A stretch of DNA of 64,000 bases from Salinispora tropica CNB-440 (GCF_000016425.1 NC_009380.1:5088144-5152143), one strand, 5' to 3'. Shown: positions 1 to 8,790, numbered from the stretch's first letter. Translations and numbers: made by a program. Notes: generated by a model not told the origin, from the letters alone.

Positions 1-1
1 C

Positions 2-619
2 TACACCCCACACCTGCTGCTCACCGGGGAGACCGACGCGGTGGTGCTGCTCCTGCCCAACGCGGCGCTGGGTGACGGCACCACCGGCCGGCTCCTCGCG
101 GCACTGGTCGCCGCCGGGGCCTTCGCGGCATTCCTCTCCACCTCCTCCGGCCTGCTCACCAGCGTTGCCGGAGTGGTCTCCACAGACGTGCTGCGACGCG
201 GCTCGGTACGCGGGTTCCGACTCGCCACCGTGCTCGCCGCCGGCGCGCCCACGGTGCTCGCGCTCAACGTCTCCGGGCTGGAGGTGTCACAGGTGGTGGG
301 GCTGGCGTTCGCGGTGGCCGCGTCGAGCTTCTGCCCCCTGTTGGTGCTGGGCATCTGGTGGCGGGGACTGACCGACCGCGGCGCCGCCGCCGGAGTGCTT
401 GTCGGCGGCGGCGCCGCGGTCGGGGCGGTGTTGGTGACCGTGCTCGGCCCACCGCTGACCGGGTGGCCGGCCACGCTCGTCGCGCAGCCAGCCGCCTGGA
501 CGGTCCCGCTCGCCTTCACCGTCATGGTGGCGGTGTCGATCGCCACCCACCGCCGCGTCCCGACTGATGTCGGCGTCACGATGCTCCGCCTGCACGCACC
601 CGAAGCCCTCCGGCCGTAG
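2..619 (+). CDS. Sodium/solute symporter, C-terminal part (5' end outside window)
   Basis: The reading frame is open from the window edge and ends at a TAG at 617-619; about 205 residues are visible. It is the C-terminal half of an SSS-family secondary transporter, with about five hydrophobic segments. The stretch LAFAVAAS followed by a WRGLTDRGA loop matches the equivalent part of the complete ActP-like protein encoded at 9309-10982, so the two are probably paralogues that import small carboxylates with Na+. The substrate cannot be read from this fragment. The tail after the last helix is short and polar. The stop codon lies inside a perfect hairpin. Confidence 0.85.
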   Translation, partial: YTPHLLLTGETDAVVLLLPNAALGDGTTGRLLAALVAAGAFAAFLSTSSGLLTSVAGVVSTDVLRRGSVRGFRLATVLAAGAPTVLALNVSGLEVSQVVGLAFAVAASSFCPLLVLGIWWRGLTDRGAAAGVLVGGGAAVGAVLVTVLGPPLTGWPATLVAQPAAWTVPLAFTVMVAVSIATHRRVPTDVGVTMLRLHAPEALRP

Positions 620-652
620 CCAGGGCTCCGACACGCGAGGAGCCCTGGCTAC
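616..652. terminator. Perfect hairpin between convergent genes
   Basis: A 14-bp perfect inverted repeat (GTAGCCAGGGCTCC at 616-629, complement at 639-652) with a 9-nt loop. It overlaps the symporter stop codon and ends 7 bp before the stop of the convergent gene. There is no U-tract on either side, as is common for actinomycete terminators; a bidirectional terminator is the likely role. Confidence 0.75.
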
Positions 653-658
653 GCATCG

Positions 659-1480
659 TTAGCAGGCGTCGGTACCGGCACAGAGCCGAGCTGCCGTGCG
701 CTCCGCGATTCGCTGGTCCTCGGCCGGATCTACGCCGCTGAGCCACACCTGGGCCACCAGTTCACCCACCCGTACGAAGAGCCAACGAGCCGTCAGATGC
801 TGTTCGGTCAAGCCGATCAGCAACGACTCGTCGCCCGCGAGGCCGGAATCGATGATCTCCATCCCCAGGGTTTCCGCACTCCGGGGCACGCAGCCGGTCA
901 CCTCCTGCCGGACTGTTTCCACGGTGGCCGCAGCAGTCTCCTCCGTTTGGCGCATGACGCGTTCTATCACCGCCTGCTCGCGCTCCTTGCGGAAGACGGC
1001 ACCCCGATATGCCTTCTCTCCTGGCCAAACCTGTCCGCCTTCCGCACAGTGATACGAGATCCCCGCGTGGTAGGACCAGTCGCCGTCAAGGTTGTCGCCC
1101 TCGGCCCCGAAACCGGACGGGAGATCCGTGGCACGAAGCATGGCCGCGGCCGGAATATCTGGCGACAGGGGGTTGGGGGTCGATTGGCCGGTGGTCTGCG
1201 GCGGCTGGCTCGGGGTGGGCGGCACGGACGGCGTCGGGTTGACGGTCGGGCTGGGCGAAGGGCTGTTCGTCGCGGGTGGCACCGGTGGCGCGGAGTCCGG
1301 GACTCCGGCAAGGGCCACGGCGCTGGTGGCGATCACGGCGACCGCGGCCACGCTCGCCAGGCCGGCGACGAGGCGGGTACGCCGCGTACGCCGCCGGCCC
1401 CGTTCGCGCACCTGCCCGGCGGGATCCCAGTTCAGGTTTTCGGTATTGCCGTACAGCTCGGCGAAGAGCGGGTCAGGCAT
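659..1480 (-). CDS. Membrane-anchored partner protein of SigE-type sigma factor
   Basis: A 273-residue protein. It has a short cytoplasmic N-terminus with a strongly basic stretch (about residues 26-36), one transmembrane helix (37-60), a Pro/Ser/Thr-rich linker (61-110) and an extracytoplasmic domain with several cysteines, two of them at the very C-terminus. The ATG at 1480 follows GGAGGAGG by 7 nt and overlaps the upstream sigma gene by 8 nt, so the two are translationally coupled. The position suggests an anti-sigma or signal-sensing partner, but no zinc anti-sigma motif (HxxxCxxC) is visible, so the function is inferred from context only. Confidence 0.7.
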   Translation of the reverse strand: MPDPLFAELYGNTENLNWDPAGQVRERGRRRTRRTRLVAGLASVAAVAVIATSAVALAGVPDSAPPVPPATNSPSPSPTVNPTPSVPPTPSQPPQTTGQSTPNPLSPDIPAAAMLRATDLPSGFGAEGDNLDGDWSYHAGISYHCAEGGQVWPGEKAYRGAVFRKEREQAVIERVMRQTEETAAATVETVRQEVTGCVPRSAETLGMEIIDSGLAGDESLLIGLTEQHLTARWLFVRVGELVAQVWLSGVDPAEDQRIAERTAARLCAGTDAC

Positions 1481-1973
1481 GACTGACCTCCTCCGGAAAC
1501 GAGGTGTCAAGAAGGACGGCGAGGGCTTTTCGCCCACGGGCGAGACGGGCTTTGACGGTGCCCGTCGGCGTACCTGTCTGCTTGGAGATGTCCAGGACGG
1601 ACAGATCCGCCAGGTGGTGCAGGACAACCGCCTGCCGCTGCTCGGCTGGCAGCCGTCGCAGCGCCGCGACCAGCGCCACGGTGTCCTCTGACGGCGGTCC
1701 GGTGGCCGAATCCGCACCGTGTCGGCGATATGCGGACAAACCATTACGAATCTTGCGCCAGCGATTCACCAACAGCCGATACCCGACGGTTCGTACCCAT
1801 GCCTCGGCGTCGTCGTACGCGCTGATCTTCGACCAGCGCTGCCAGGCCCGCACGTACGCCTCTTGGGCGGCGTCCTGAGCCTCACCCAGGTCCCCGCCCA
1901 GTGCGTAGAGCACTGTGACGACGCGATGTCGAGTGCTGCGGTAGAACTCCTCAAAACTGTCTTCCGCATTCAC
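1473..1973 (-). CDS. SigE-family ECF RNA polymerase sigma factor
   Basis: A 166-residue group 4 sigma factor. Sigma region 2 (about residues 5-75, starting DSFEEFY and containing AWQRW and a NRWRK stretch) and region 4 (about 103-152, with the helix-turn-helix ending GTVKARLARGRKAL) are both present. It belongs to the actinobacterial SigE-like ECF type. Two adjacent GTG codons (1976, 1973) follow AGGGAGG; the second has the better 5-nt spacing and is chosen. The stop overlaps the partner gene in an ATGCCTGA junction. It probably directs transcription of its own operon in response to an envelope or nutritional cue not visible here. Confidence 0.85.
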   Translation of the reverse strand: MNAEDSFEEFYRSTRHRVVTVLYALGGDLGEAQDAAQEAYVRAWQRWSKISAYDDAEAWVRTVGYRLLVNRWRKIRNGLSAYRRHGADSATGPPSEDTVALVAALRRLPAEQRQAVVLHHLADLSVLDISKQTGTPTGTVKARLARGRKALAVLLDTSFPEEVSHA

Positions 1974-2079
1974 CACGGCCTCCCTTCTCGGTTCCACCCC
2001 TGTCACCCGCGAGGAAACAGCCCGGTTGCACGGGTTCCTAGAGTCATCACCACGGTGGGAAGGCCGGCTGGCCACCGGT

Positions 2080-2085
2080 TACGGT
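2080..2085 (+). promoter_or_regulatory. -10 element of leaderless ABC ATPase gene
   Basis: TACGGT, 7 nt before ATG 2093. Confidence 0.6.
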
Positions 2086-2092
2086 CGTACGC

Positions 2093-2857
2093 ATGACAGC
2101 AGAGCACCCCGCCCTCACGCTGCGCGGTCTGGTGAAGCGCTTCGACGTGAAGACGGCTGTGGCCGGCGTCGACCTGACCGTGCCGGCCGGCTCGTTCTAC
2201 GGGCTACTCGGGCCCAACGGCGCCGGCAAGACCACCACGCTGTCGATGGCTGTGGGCCTGCTCCGGCCAGACGCCGGCGGTGCCTGGGTGCTCGGCCACG
2301 ACGTCTGGGCCGACCCGGTACGGGCGAAGCAGCTCCTCGGCGTCATGCCCGACGGCGTACGCCTCTTCGACCGGCTCAGTGGTGCCGAGTTGCTGGCGTA
2401 CCACGGCCTGTTGCGAGGCATGGATCCGACGGTGGTCGACCAGCGCGCGGCGGAGCTGCTGGACGTGCTCGCGCTCGCCGACGCGGGGCGAACCCTCGTG
2501 GTGGACTACTCGGCCGGCATGAAGAAGAAGATCGGCCTGGCCTGCGCGCTGCTGCACGGGCCCCGGCTGCTCGTGCTGGACGAGCCGTTCGAGGCGGTCG
2601 ACCCGGTGTCGGCAGCGCTGATCCGAGACATTCTCGGACGGTACGTCGCCGGGGGTGGCACGGTCGTCTTCTCCAGTCACGTGATGGAGGTCGTGGAGCG
2701 GCTCTGCTCCCACGTGGCGATCCTCGCCGACGGGGCCATCAAGCGGGTCGGCACCCTGGACGAGGTCCGCGGGGAGCAGACGCTGGAGCAGGTCTTCGTG
2801 ACCGTCGTCGGCGGGCGCACGGCGACCGGCGAGGAGCTGGCGTGGCTGTCGCAGTAA
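2093..2857 (+). CDS. ABC transporter ATP-binding protein
   Basis: A 254-residue nucleotide-binding subunit that powers the permease encoded directly downstream. Walker A is GPNGAGKTT (residues 40-48), the signature is degenerate (YSAGMKKK, about 139-146, instead of LSGGQ), Walker B is LLVLDEP (about 159-165) and the switch histidine is in FSSH (196). The degenerate signature and fused layout are typical of ABC-2-type exporters in actinomycetes. The ATG has no ribosome-binding site; TACGGT at 2080-2085 sits 7 nt upstream, consistent with a leaderless transcript. The downstream start overlaps this gene by 16 nt. Substrate unknown. Confidence 0.88.
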   Translation: MTAEHPALTLRGLVKRFDVKTAVAGVDLTVPAGSFYGLLGPNGAGKTTTLSMAVGLLRPDAGGAWVLGHDVWADPVRAKQLLGVMPDGVRLFDRLSGAELLAYHGLLRGMDPTVVDQRAAELLDVLALADAGRTLVVDYSAGMKKKIGLACALLHGPRLLVLDEPFEAVDPVSAALIRDILGRYVAGGGTVVFSSHVMEVVERLCSHVAILADGAIKRVGTLDEVRGEQTLEQVFVTVVGGRTATGEELAWLSQ

Positions 2858-4524
2858 CCGGCGCGGCGACAGTCCGGCCGGTCCGTGCCCGGCACTTCGT
2901 CCGCCTCAAGCTGCGCGTGTTGGGCAACAACTTTCGGGGCCAGGGCTGGCGGGTCGGCCTCTTCGCGCTCGGTGCGTTCGTGGCACTCTGGTGCGCCGCC
3001 TTCGGCTTCTTTCTCTTCGCTGCCCCGGGCCTCGCCGACAACGGCCAGTACGCGACGCTGCTGGCGGCCTTCGGTGGTGGGCTGGTGGTACTGGGCTGGC
3101 TCGTGCTGCCGCTGATCTTCTTCGGGGTAGACGAGACGCTGGATCCGGCCCGGTTCGCGCTGCTTCCGCTGCCCCGTCGGACGCTGGTCACCGGCCTCTT
3201 CGCGGCAGCGCTGGTCAGCGTTCCGGCGGTCGCCGTACTGCTGGCCTCCACCGGTTTGATCCTCACCGCCGGCACCTTCGGCGGATGGTCGGCCGCCCTC
3301 ACACAGGCAGTCGGGGTGCTGGCCGGGCTGCTGCTCTGCGTCGCCGCTGCCCGCGCCGTCACCAGTGCCTTCGCCACGATGCTGCGCTCTCGTCGGGTCC
3401 GCGACCTGGCCGCGGTCCTGCTGGCTGGGGCCGCCGCCGTGATCGCGCCGGTGCAGCTGGCCGCCATCGCCGCGCTGCGGGACGCGGACTGGGACCGGCT
3501 CGCCGCGGTGGCGGCCGTGGTCGGCTGGACACCGCTCGGCGCGCCGTGGACGATCGGCATCGACGTCGCGCAGGGACGGGTCTGGGCCGCACCGGCGAAG
3601 CTGCTGATCACGGCACTGACCGTGGTGGCGCTGCTGGCCTGGTGGTCTCGCTCGCTGGAGTCGGCGATGGTCGGCACCGTGAGCAGCGGCCGGGCGTCGA
3701 CCCGGCCGAGTGCGACCGGCACCGCCGTCACACAGCTCTTCCCTCGCCTGCTGAGCTGGCTCCCCCGGGGCCGCTTCGGCGCGCTGGTGGCACGGGAGGC
3801 GCGGTACTGGTGGCGGGACGCCCGCCGGCGGGCAAACCTGATCACACTGGCCGTGGTCGGCCTGTTCGTCCCGGTCATGCTGAATGTCGGCAGCGCCGGT
3901 CTCACCGGGGACACCGGCGGGGGCGCCCCGGAAACCTCGTCCCCGGTCTTGGTCAGTCTCTCGATGGTCTTCGTCGGGGTGCTCGCCGCCGTCACCCTGG
4001 CCAACCAGTTCGGCTTCGACGGCAGCGCGTACGCGGCGCACGTGGTCGTGGGGGTGCCGGGCGCGGTGGAGCTGCGGGCCCGGATGGCGGCGTTCTCGCT
4101 CTACCTCCTACCCCTGGTGGTGATCATCTCCGGGGTGCTCGCCCTGCTCTTGGGTCGGCCGGGTTGGATCGGTCTCACAGCGGGGAGCCTGCTCGCCACC
4201 TACGGTGCCGGGCTCGCGGTCAACACCCTGCTGTCGGTGCTCGGGGCGTATTCGCTGCCCGAGACGAGCAACCCGTTCGCGTTGAACAGCGGCGCCGGGG
4301 TGGCCCGCAGCTCCCTGGCCATCCTGTCCATGCTCGCCTCGGCGGTCGCGGTGCTCCCGATGGTGGTGGCCGCCGCGCTGCTCGGTGATATCTGGCTCTG
4401 GCTGGCCCTGCCGGTCGGCACGGCGTACGGGCTGGGTGCGGCGCTGCTCGGCGCTCACCTGGCCGGCGACGTGCTGGACCACCGCCAGCCCGAACTCCTG
4501 ACAACCGTCACGCCCCGCCGCTGA
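2842..4524 (+). CDS. ABC transporter permease, multi-span membrane protein
   Basis: A 560-residue protein with roughly twelve hydrophobic segments and a central hydrophilic loop (about residues 270-325), consistent with two fused six-helix permease halves of an ABC-2-like exporter. The GTG at 2842 follows GAGGAGC and lies inside the end of the ATPase gene, so the two subunits are co-translated. The open frame extends far upstream through the ATPase gene, but that part is an out-of-frame shadow. No substrate-binding protein is adjacent, which favours export over import. Confidence 0.83.
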   Translation: MAVAVTGAATVRPVRARHFVRLKLRVLGNNFRGQGWRVGLFALGAFVALWCAAFGFFLFAAPGLADNGQYATLLAAFGGGLVVLGWLVLPLIFFGVDETLDPARFALLPLPRRTLVTGLFAAALVSVPAVAVLLASTGLILTAGTFGGWSAALTQAVGVLAGLLLCVAAARAVTSAFATMLRSRRVRDLAAVLLAGAAAVIAPVQLAAIAALRDADWDRLAAVAAVVGWTPLGAPWTIGIDVAQGRVWAAPAKLLITALTVVALLAWWSRSLESAMVGTVSSGRASTRPSATGTAVTQLFPRLLSWLPRGRFGALVAREARYWWRDARRRANLITLAVVGLFVPVMLNVGSAGLTGDTGGGAPETSSPVLVSLSMVFVGVLAAVTLANQFGFDGSAYAAHVVVGVPGAVELRARMAAFSLYLLPLVVIISGVLALLLGRPGWIGLTAGSLLATYGAGLAVNTLLSVLGAYSLPETSNPFALNSGAGVARSSLAILSMLASAVAVLPMVVAAALLGDIWLWLALPVGTAYGLGAALLGAHLAGDVLDHRQPELLTTVTPRR

Positions 4525-4620
4525 GAACTCAGGCTGGCTCAGCCGCAACCATCAGCGGCGGCAACGGGTCTGCTGAGTAGAGCCGCGGTCAGGCGGCCAG
4601 CCAGCAGGGGAGGCGCCAGC

Positions 4621-5193
4621 ATGATGGTCAGGATGCACGATCCCGGTGACACCCGGGAGGAACGGTCGCCCACGCCCACGGCCACGGCGGGTGCGGATGC
4701 GGGTACGGGCGACAGCTTCGAGGAGTTCTACGCCGCTACGTTCCAACCGTTGCTGCTGCAGCTGTACGCCTACACCGCCGACATCGACCAAGCCCGCGAC
4801 GCGGTCCAGGAGGCATTCAGCCGGGCCTGGCCCCGCTGGAACAAACTGGTCCACTACGACCGCCCAACAGCCTGGATCCGCACTGTCGCGATGAACGTCG
4901 CACGCAACCGCTGGCGCCGGCTACGCGCCGCCCGCGCCCACGCCCGGTTCCGCCGCGACGACGTCATCGAAGGACCGAGCCCCGACCGGGTAGCGCTGGC
5001 CCGCGCACTCGCCACGCTGCCCGAAAAGCAGCGCCGGGTGATCGTGCTCTTCCACGTGGCCGATCTCAGCATCACCGAGATCGCCGAGCAGGAAGGAGCC
5101 GCCACCGGCACTGTGAAGTCCTGGCTACACCGGGGCCGCACCGCACTCGCCGTCGCACTCTCCGACTCGGGGACGGAGGAGACCAATGCCTGA
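4621..5193 (+). CDS. SigE-family ECF RNA polymerase sigma factor (second copy)
   Basis: A 190-residue sigma factor, paralogous to the one at 1473-1973. The DSFEEFY start of region 2 is preserved at about residue 31 after a longer hydrophilic N-terminus, and region 4 ends GTVKSWLHRGRTALA. The ATG follows AGGGGAGG (4606-4613) by 7 nt; a second ATG three bases later is equally possible. The gene overlaps its downstream partner by 8 nt with the same ATGCCTGA junction used by the first module, which suggests common descent of the two modules. Confidence 0.85.
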   Translation: MMVRMHDPGDTREERSPTPTATAGADAGTGDSFEEFYAATFQPLLLQLYAYTADIDQARDAVQEAFSRAWPRWNKLVHYDRPTAWIRTVAMNVARNRWRRLRAARAHARFRRDDVIEGPSPDRVALARALATLPEKQRRVIVLFHVADLSITEIAEQEGAATGTVKSWLHRGRTALAVALSDSGTEETNA

Positions 5194-6430
5194 GCACGAC
5201 GACACCCCAAACCTGGACGACATCTTCACCGCATACACCACCGGCGGCCCCCTGGCAGCCCCCGCCGGCGCCGCCGCCGCACAGCACGTCGCCCGCCGCC
5301 GCCGAACCACGCGCATCGTCGCCGCCAGCGTCCTAGCCGTGGCGATCCTCGCCGCAACCCCAGCGATCGCATCAACCTGGACCGACCAGAACCCACCCGC
5401 ACTACCAGCGGACACCCCGACCGCTCCGGTTCCCTCCAGCTCCCCCACCTCGTCAGCCTCCCCAACCCTGTCGGCCACGCCCAGCGCACCACCGCCGGAC
5501 GGCCAGATCGGGAAGACGGAGCTCGGTAACGCCGTTCTCGAGCTTCCCGCCTGGCCCGACTACCTGAAGGAACACTGCCCGGCAGGACAGGTGAAGTTCT
5601 CCGACGGCACCGCCCAACTCGCGCCCAACTCGGAACTCCAGGTCAACATCCTCGACGTCGTCCACGATGACCTCGACCGGGACGGAGCGCAGGAGACGGC
5701 CGCACTGATCAACTGCACCGGAGTCGAGATGGGCGAGTCACGGGTCCTCGCTTTCGACCGGAACGCCTCCGACACCATCGTGACGATGGGTCTGGTGACC
5801 GGGCACGTCGGCGACATCGCCTGGATTAGGGGGATCCGCGTGAAGGACACCTTCGTCGAGGTGGAGGTCCTGGACGCGGCCGGCGAAGGAATCGTGGAGG
5901 GGTTCGCGCAGTCGCAGTGGCGGACCTACTCCTGGTCGGGCGAGAGCTTCTACCAGTCGAGCGGGCCGAGCACGTTCCGGCCGAACCCGCGAGTCACCGA
6001 CCTCTCCATCAGTGGGGGTGACACTCGGCTCGTGCCGGATGGTGCGAACACGGCGTCTGGGACGCTGCGCCTGACCGTCCGCAACAAAGGGCCGCGGCAG
6101 GCCAGCGATCCCTATCTGACGGTGGATCTGCCGACCGGGGTCACGGTCACCTCGCTACCCGCAACGTGCGAGACATCGAAAACCCCCAACGGAACGCGCT
6201 ACCTGTGCTGGCTGCCGGCACTGGCGGCGGGCGCCGACACCGTTGTCGACCTTCCACTGTCCGCGCCGCAGTCCGCGCTCGACGGCGCGCAGCCCGGCAA
6301 GTGGAAGGCCACCATCGTCTGGGGCCACACCGGAACGGAAAGCGGAGACGGCAAAGGCTGGCCCTACCCGGAGCCGGACGGCGCCGAGGACGACAACTCA
6401 GCGAACGGGAATCTCCTGCTGGCACCCTGA
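5186..6430 (+). CDS. Membrane-anchored partner protein with extracytoplasmic beta-rich domain
   Basis: A 414-residue protein with the same architecture as the partner of the first sigma factor: short cytoplasmic part, basic RRRR stretch (about 37-40), one transmembrane helix (43-63), a Pro/Ser/Thr linker (about 67-110) and a large outside domain. The C-terminal third (LRLTVRNKGP, then a pair of cysteines) resembles a DUF11/CARDB-like immunoglobulin-type fold. It probably senses or transmits an envelope signal to the sigma factor it overlaps, but no known anti-sigma domain is recognisable. Confidence 0.68.
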   Translation: MPEHDDTPNLDDIFTAYTTGGPLAAPAGAAAAQHVARRRRTTRIVAASVLAVAILAATPAIASTWTDQNPPALPADTPTAPVPSSSPTSSASPTLSATPSAPPPDGQIGKTELGNAVLELPAWPDYLKEHCPAGQVKFSDGTAQLAPNSELQVNILDVVHDDLDRDGAQETAALINCTGVEMGESRVLAFDRNASDTIVTMGLVTGHVGDIAWIRGIRVKDTFVEVEVLDAAGEGIVEGFAQSQWRTYSWSGESFYQSSGPSTFRPNPRVTDLSISGGDTRLVPDGANTASGTLRLTVRNKGPRQASDPYLTVDLPTGVTVTSLPATCETSKTPNGTRYLCWLPALAAGADTVVDLPLSAPQSALDGAQPGKWKATIVWGHTGTESGDGKGWPYPEPDGAEDDNSANGNLLLAP

Positions 6431-6530
6431 TCAACGCTCGAAGCCGCTCGGCGACCGCACATTTCGGTCGCCGGGCGTCCTGTCCCGGTCACCCGGCCAC
6501 CGCACCGGAAGCCCGGTGAACCGCGGCCGA

Positions 6531-6719
6531 TCAGCGGGGACGAGCAGCGGCGATGAACATGCGCCAAGACTCGGGGCCGAACGTCAGCGCAGGGCCAGAC
6601 CGGTCCTTGCTGTCTCGCACCAACACCACCCCGGCCAGATTGTCCGCCACCTCGACACAGTTGCCCCCGGTATCCCCAGAGCGGGTTGACGTGCGCCAGC
6701 GCGGTTCAACAGCAGTCAT
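6531..6719 (-). CDS. DUF397 domain protein
   Basis: A 62-residue protein with the DUF397 core: W-R-T/S-S-x-S at the N-terminus, GGNCVEVAD in the middle, VLVRDSKD, and a terminal W-x-F/M segment. In actinomycetes DUF397 proteins are encoded next to XRE/DUF5753 regulators and are linked to development and to toxin-antitoxin-like behaviour. Here the start overlaps the regulator stop by 4 nt (ATGA), so both are made from one transcript. Confidence 0.88.
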   Translation of the reverse strand: MTAVEPRWRTSTRSGDTGGNCVEVADNLAGVVLVRDSKDRSGPALTFGPESWRMFIAAARPR

Positions 6720-7504
6720 GACGTCACCTTCAGCTTTCGAATCATGTCCAGCGAAGTGCTTGTGGACAACGCCTCGCCCAGCACGCTATCCCACTTGCGG
6801 TTGATGAAACGGACCGTCTCAGGGTCGTTGACCACGTGCCCGCGGGCAGCATTTTCCAGATAGATCGCTTGTTCGCCGTCGGTCAGCTCGACCAACACAA
6901 AGCCCCCGGACAGGCCGACATGCTCGCCGACGCTGAGTGGCACCACATGCAGCCGGAGTTGCGGCAGCTCGGCCACCTCCAGCAGCCGGTCAAGCTGCAC
7001 GTCAAGCACAGCCTGGCCACCGACCGGTCGACGAATCGCCATCTCGTCCATCAGGAAGACCACCTGCGACAACGGAGGATCCCGGTACAGCAGTCGCTGG
7101 CGCTCCATGCGGATGGCGACCAGCTCGTCTACTGCGGCAGGTTGCTGTAGCCCACCAGCCGAAATTACCGCGCGGGCGTACTCCTCAGTCTGAAGCATGC
7201 CCGGCACCAGACACGGTTCAAAGGCGCGCAACCGGGTCGACTGCTGCTCGTAGCCCCGCCACGCCACGAACCAGGAGGGGCCTCGCTCCTGGTCGGCTTC
7301 CTTGAGTAGCTCGGCTAGGAGGCCACCTGTGTCCAGCACATCATCTGCGGCGACCGCCAACTCCATGGTCGGACGACGTCGGCCTGTCTCGATGGCGGCG
7401 ATCAAGGACGGGCTCCACTTGATCATCACTGCCAGCCCCTCTTGAGAAACGTTGGCAGCGGCCCGGGCGGCCTTCAGCGCCCGGATCCACATCTCGAACT
7501 TCAT
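6716..7504 (-). CDS. XRE-family helix-turn-helix regulator with DUF5753 domain
   Basis: A 262-residue transcription factor. The N-terminal helix-turn-helix (about residues 5-60; SQEGLAVMIKWSPSLIAAIE carries the two helices) is followed by the long DUF5753 effector domain typical of the actinomycete Scr1/WhiJ-like family. It is translationally coupled to the DUF397 gene. Just upstream of the ATG the template holds a short imperfect palindrome around TACCAGGTA, a possible autoregulatory site. Confidence 0.88.
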   Translation of the reverse strand: MKFEMWIRALKAARAAANVSQEGLAVMIKWSPSLIAAIETGRRRPTMELAVAADDVLDTGGLLAELLKEADQERGPSWFVAWRGYEQQSTRLRAFEPCLVPGMLQTEEYARAVISAGGLQQPAAVDELVAIRMERQRLLYRDPPLSQVVFLMDEMAIRRPVGGQAVLDVQLDRLLEVAELPQLRLHVVPLSVGEHVGLSGGFVLVELTDGEQAIYLENAARGHVVNDPETVRFINRKWDSVLGEALSTSTSLDMIRKLKVTS

Positions 7505-7696
7505 CGCTCACCTACCTGGTAAGTACGTGACCGCGCTCTGTAGTAAGCACTGGCATCCTCCCCTGCCCCGGCCGCTGAGTCCAGGGTGGAAGCTGCGCGG
7601 ACCGGCTGGTGGAGGCGACGACCCGGTGGCCGGTCCTGCGTCGGGTCGCCCCGGTCACTCCCGGTCGGGGCGACCCCCGATCAGGAGGAGGCACCC

Positions 7697-7915
7697 ATGC
7701 TCACACTGTTCCGACGCAACGTGCGGTCGTACCGAGGCAGGGGCCGGCCGGCGGCACCCAGCCCGCGAGGCACGACGGCGGTGGGACGGGTGCCAGCCCC
7801 GCCACGGCAGCCACCGGCGTGGGCCAGCTGGCCGACGGTGGCGTCGCCCCGACCGGGCCGAGCCGGCTGGCTGACCCCGGCGCAGACCTGGCGGGCCAAC
7901 GGTGGCCGCTGGTGA
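7697..7915 (+). CDS. Small Arg/Pro-rich hypothetical protein
   Basis: A 72-residue protein rich in Arg, Pro, Trp and Gly. The ATG has a strong ribosome-binding site (AGGAGG 7 nt upstream) and the stop overlaps the next start in a GTGA junction; both argue for real coding. No domain is recognised. It is predicted to be soluble and very basic, so RNA or nucleic-acid contact is conceivable but unsupported. Confidence 0.6.
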   Translation: MLTLFRRNVRSYRGRGRPAAPSPRGTTAVGRVPAPPRQPPAWASWPTVASPRPGRAGWLTPAQTWRANGGRW

Positions 7916-8733
7916 GCGGAGCGCGGCCTCCAGTGGCGCGCCGGGGCGTGCCGCACGTGCCGATGCGTCCGCTCTGGCGGTGCCGGGCGTGTGGCGCCCC
8001 CTGGCCCTGCCAGCCCGCCCGGCTCGCGTTGTTGGCGGAGTACCGGCACGATCGGCCGGCGCTCCTCGTATACCTGGGAACGGTGCTGGCGGAGGCGGCA
8101 ACGCAACTCGCGCCGCTGCACTGGAATGAGACGCCGGGCGGGCTGCGGGAACGCTTCGTCGGCTGGGCGCGGGCCGGGGACGGCAGAATGTTCCACGTGA
8201 ATCATGAGCCGGGTGCCGACATCCACCACACCGATCCGTTCGCCGTTCCCGCCGGCCAGCGGTCCCCCGCACGCCGGCTGCGCGGTCGGCTGGCGACGCC
8301 GGTGACGCTCTGGACGGCGCCCGGACCGGCGGGGCTGACGGTGTCGTCGACGTTGGTGGCGGAGGGTGAACCGGACCGGCTGCTCGGGTTGATCGACCCA
8401 GAGTCGGAGCTGTGGGCGGCGGTCGAGGCGTCCGGTCGCTTCGCGGTCGCGCCACTCGGCCCGGCGCACCGGCAGCTCGCCGACCGGTTCGCCGGGCTCT
8501 TCCCCTCGCCCGGCGGCCTCTTCGCCACCGACGACTGGACCGACACCGAGTACGGGCCGGTGCCGTCGGACGCCGGCGGCTGGACCGGGTGCCGACTCGA
8601 CAGCGCCCGGGAGTACGGCTGGGCACTGCTGGTGGAGGCCACCATCGTCGCCGTCGAGCTGGTCGAGGAGTCGGAGCCGTTGCTGCACTACCGAGGCCGG
8701 TACCGCGAGATCACCGGGGGCGGCGCGACCTGA
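7912..8733 (+). CDS. Flavin reductase-like protein with N-terminal CxxC module
   Basis: A 273-residue reading frame with two parts. Residues about 20-90 hold a module beginning WRCRACGAPWPC, with CxxC and a further Cys, followed by a helical stretch. From about residue 93 a flavin reductase-like domain follows (WTAPGPAGLTVSSTL, then FAVAPLGPAHRQLADRFAG), a split-barrel fold that binds FMN and reduces it with NAD(P)H. An internal ATG at 8188 is preceded by GGGGA and an internal GTG lies at 8197, so the reductase could also be made separately. The GTG at 7912 overlaps the preceding gene by 4 nt. Confidence 0.7.
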   Translation: MSGARPPVARRGVPHVPMRPLWRCRACGAPWPCQPARLALLAEYRHDRPALLVYLGTVLAEAATQLAPLHWNETPGGLRERFVGWARAGDGRMFHVNHEPGADIHHTDPFAVPAGQRSPARRLRGRLATPVTLWTAPGPAGLTVSSTLVAEGEPDRLLGLIDPESELWAAVEASGRFAVAPLGPAHRQLADRFAGLFPSPGGLFATDDWTDTEYGPVPSDAGGWTGCRLDSAREYGWALLVEATIVAVELVEESEPLLHYRGRYREITGGGAT

Positions 8734-8751
8734 CCAGTCGGTGGTCGGCCA

Positions 8752-8790
8752 GATCCAGGCGATGGTCGAACGGATCCAGGCGATGGTCGA
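8752..8790. repeat. Two direct copies of an 18-bp sequence
   Basis: GATCCAGGCGATGGTCGA occurs at 8752-8769 and again at 8773-8790, a 21-bp period, in the 229-bp gap between the flavin reductase gene and the DUF485 gene. The period of 21 bp places both copies on the same helix face. It could be a paired binding site or a relic of coding sequence. Confidence 0.55.

Noticed and set aside
2677..4041. Open frame of 454 codons on the minus strand
   Set aside because: Antisense to the ABC permease; highly charged shadow composition.
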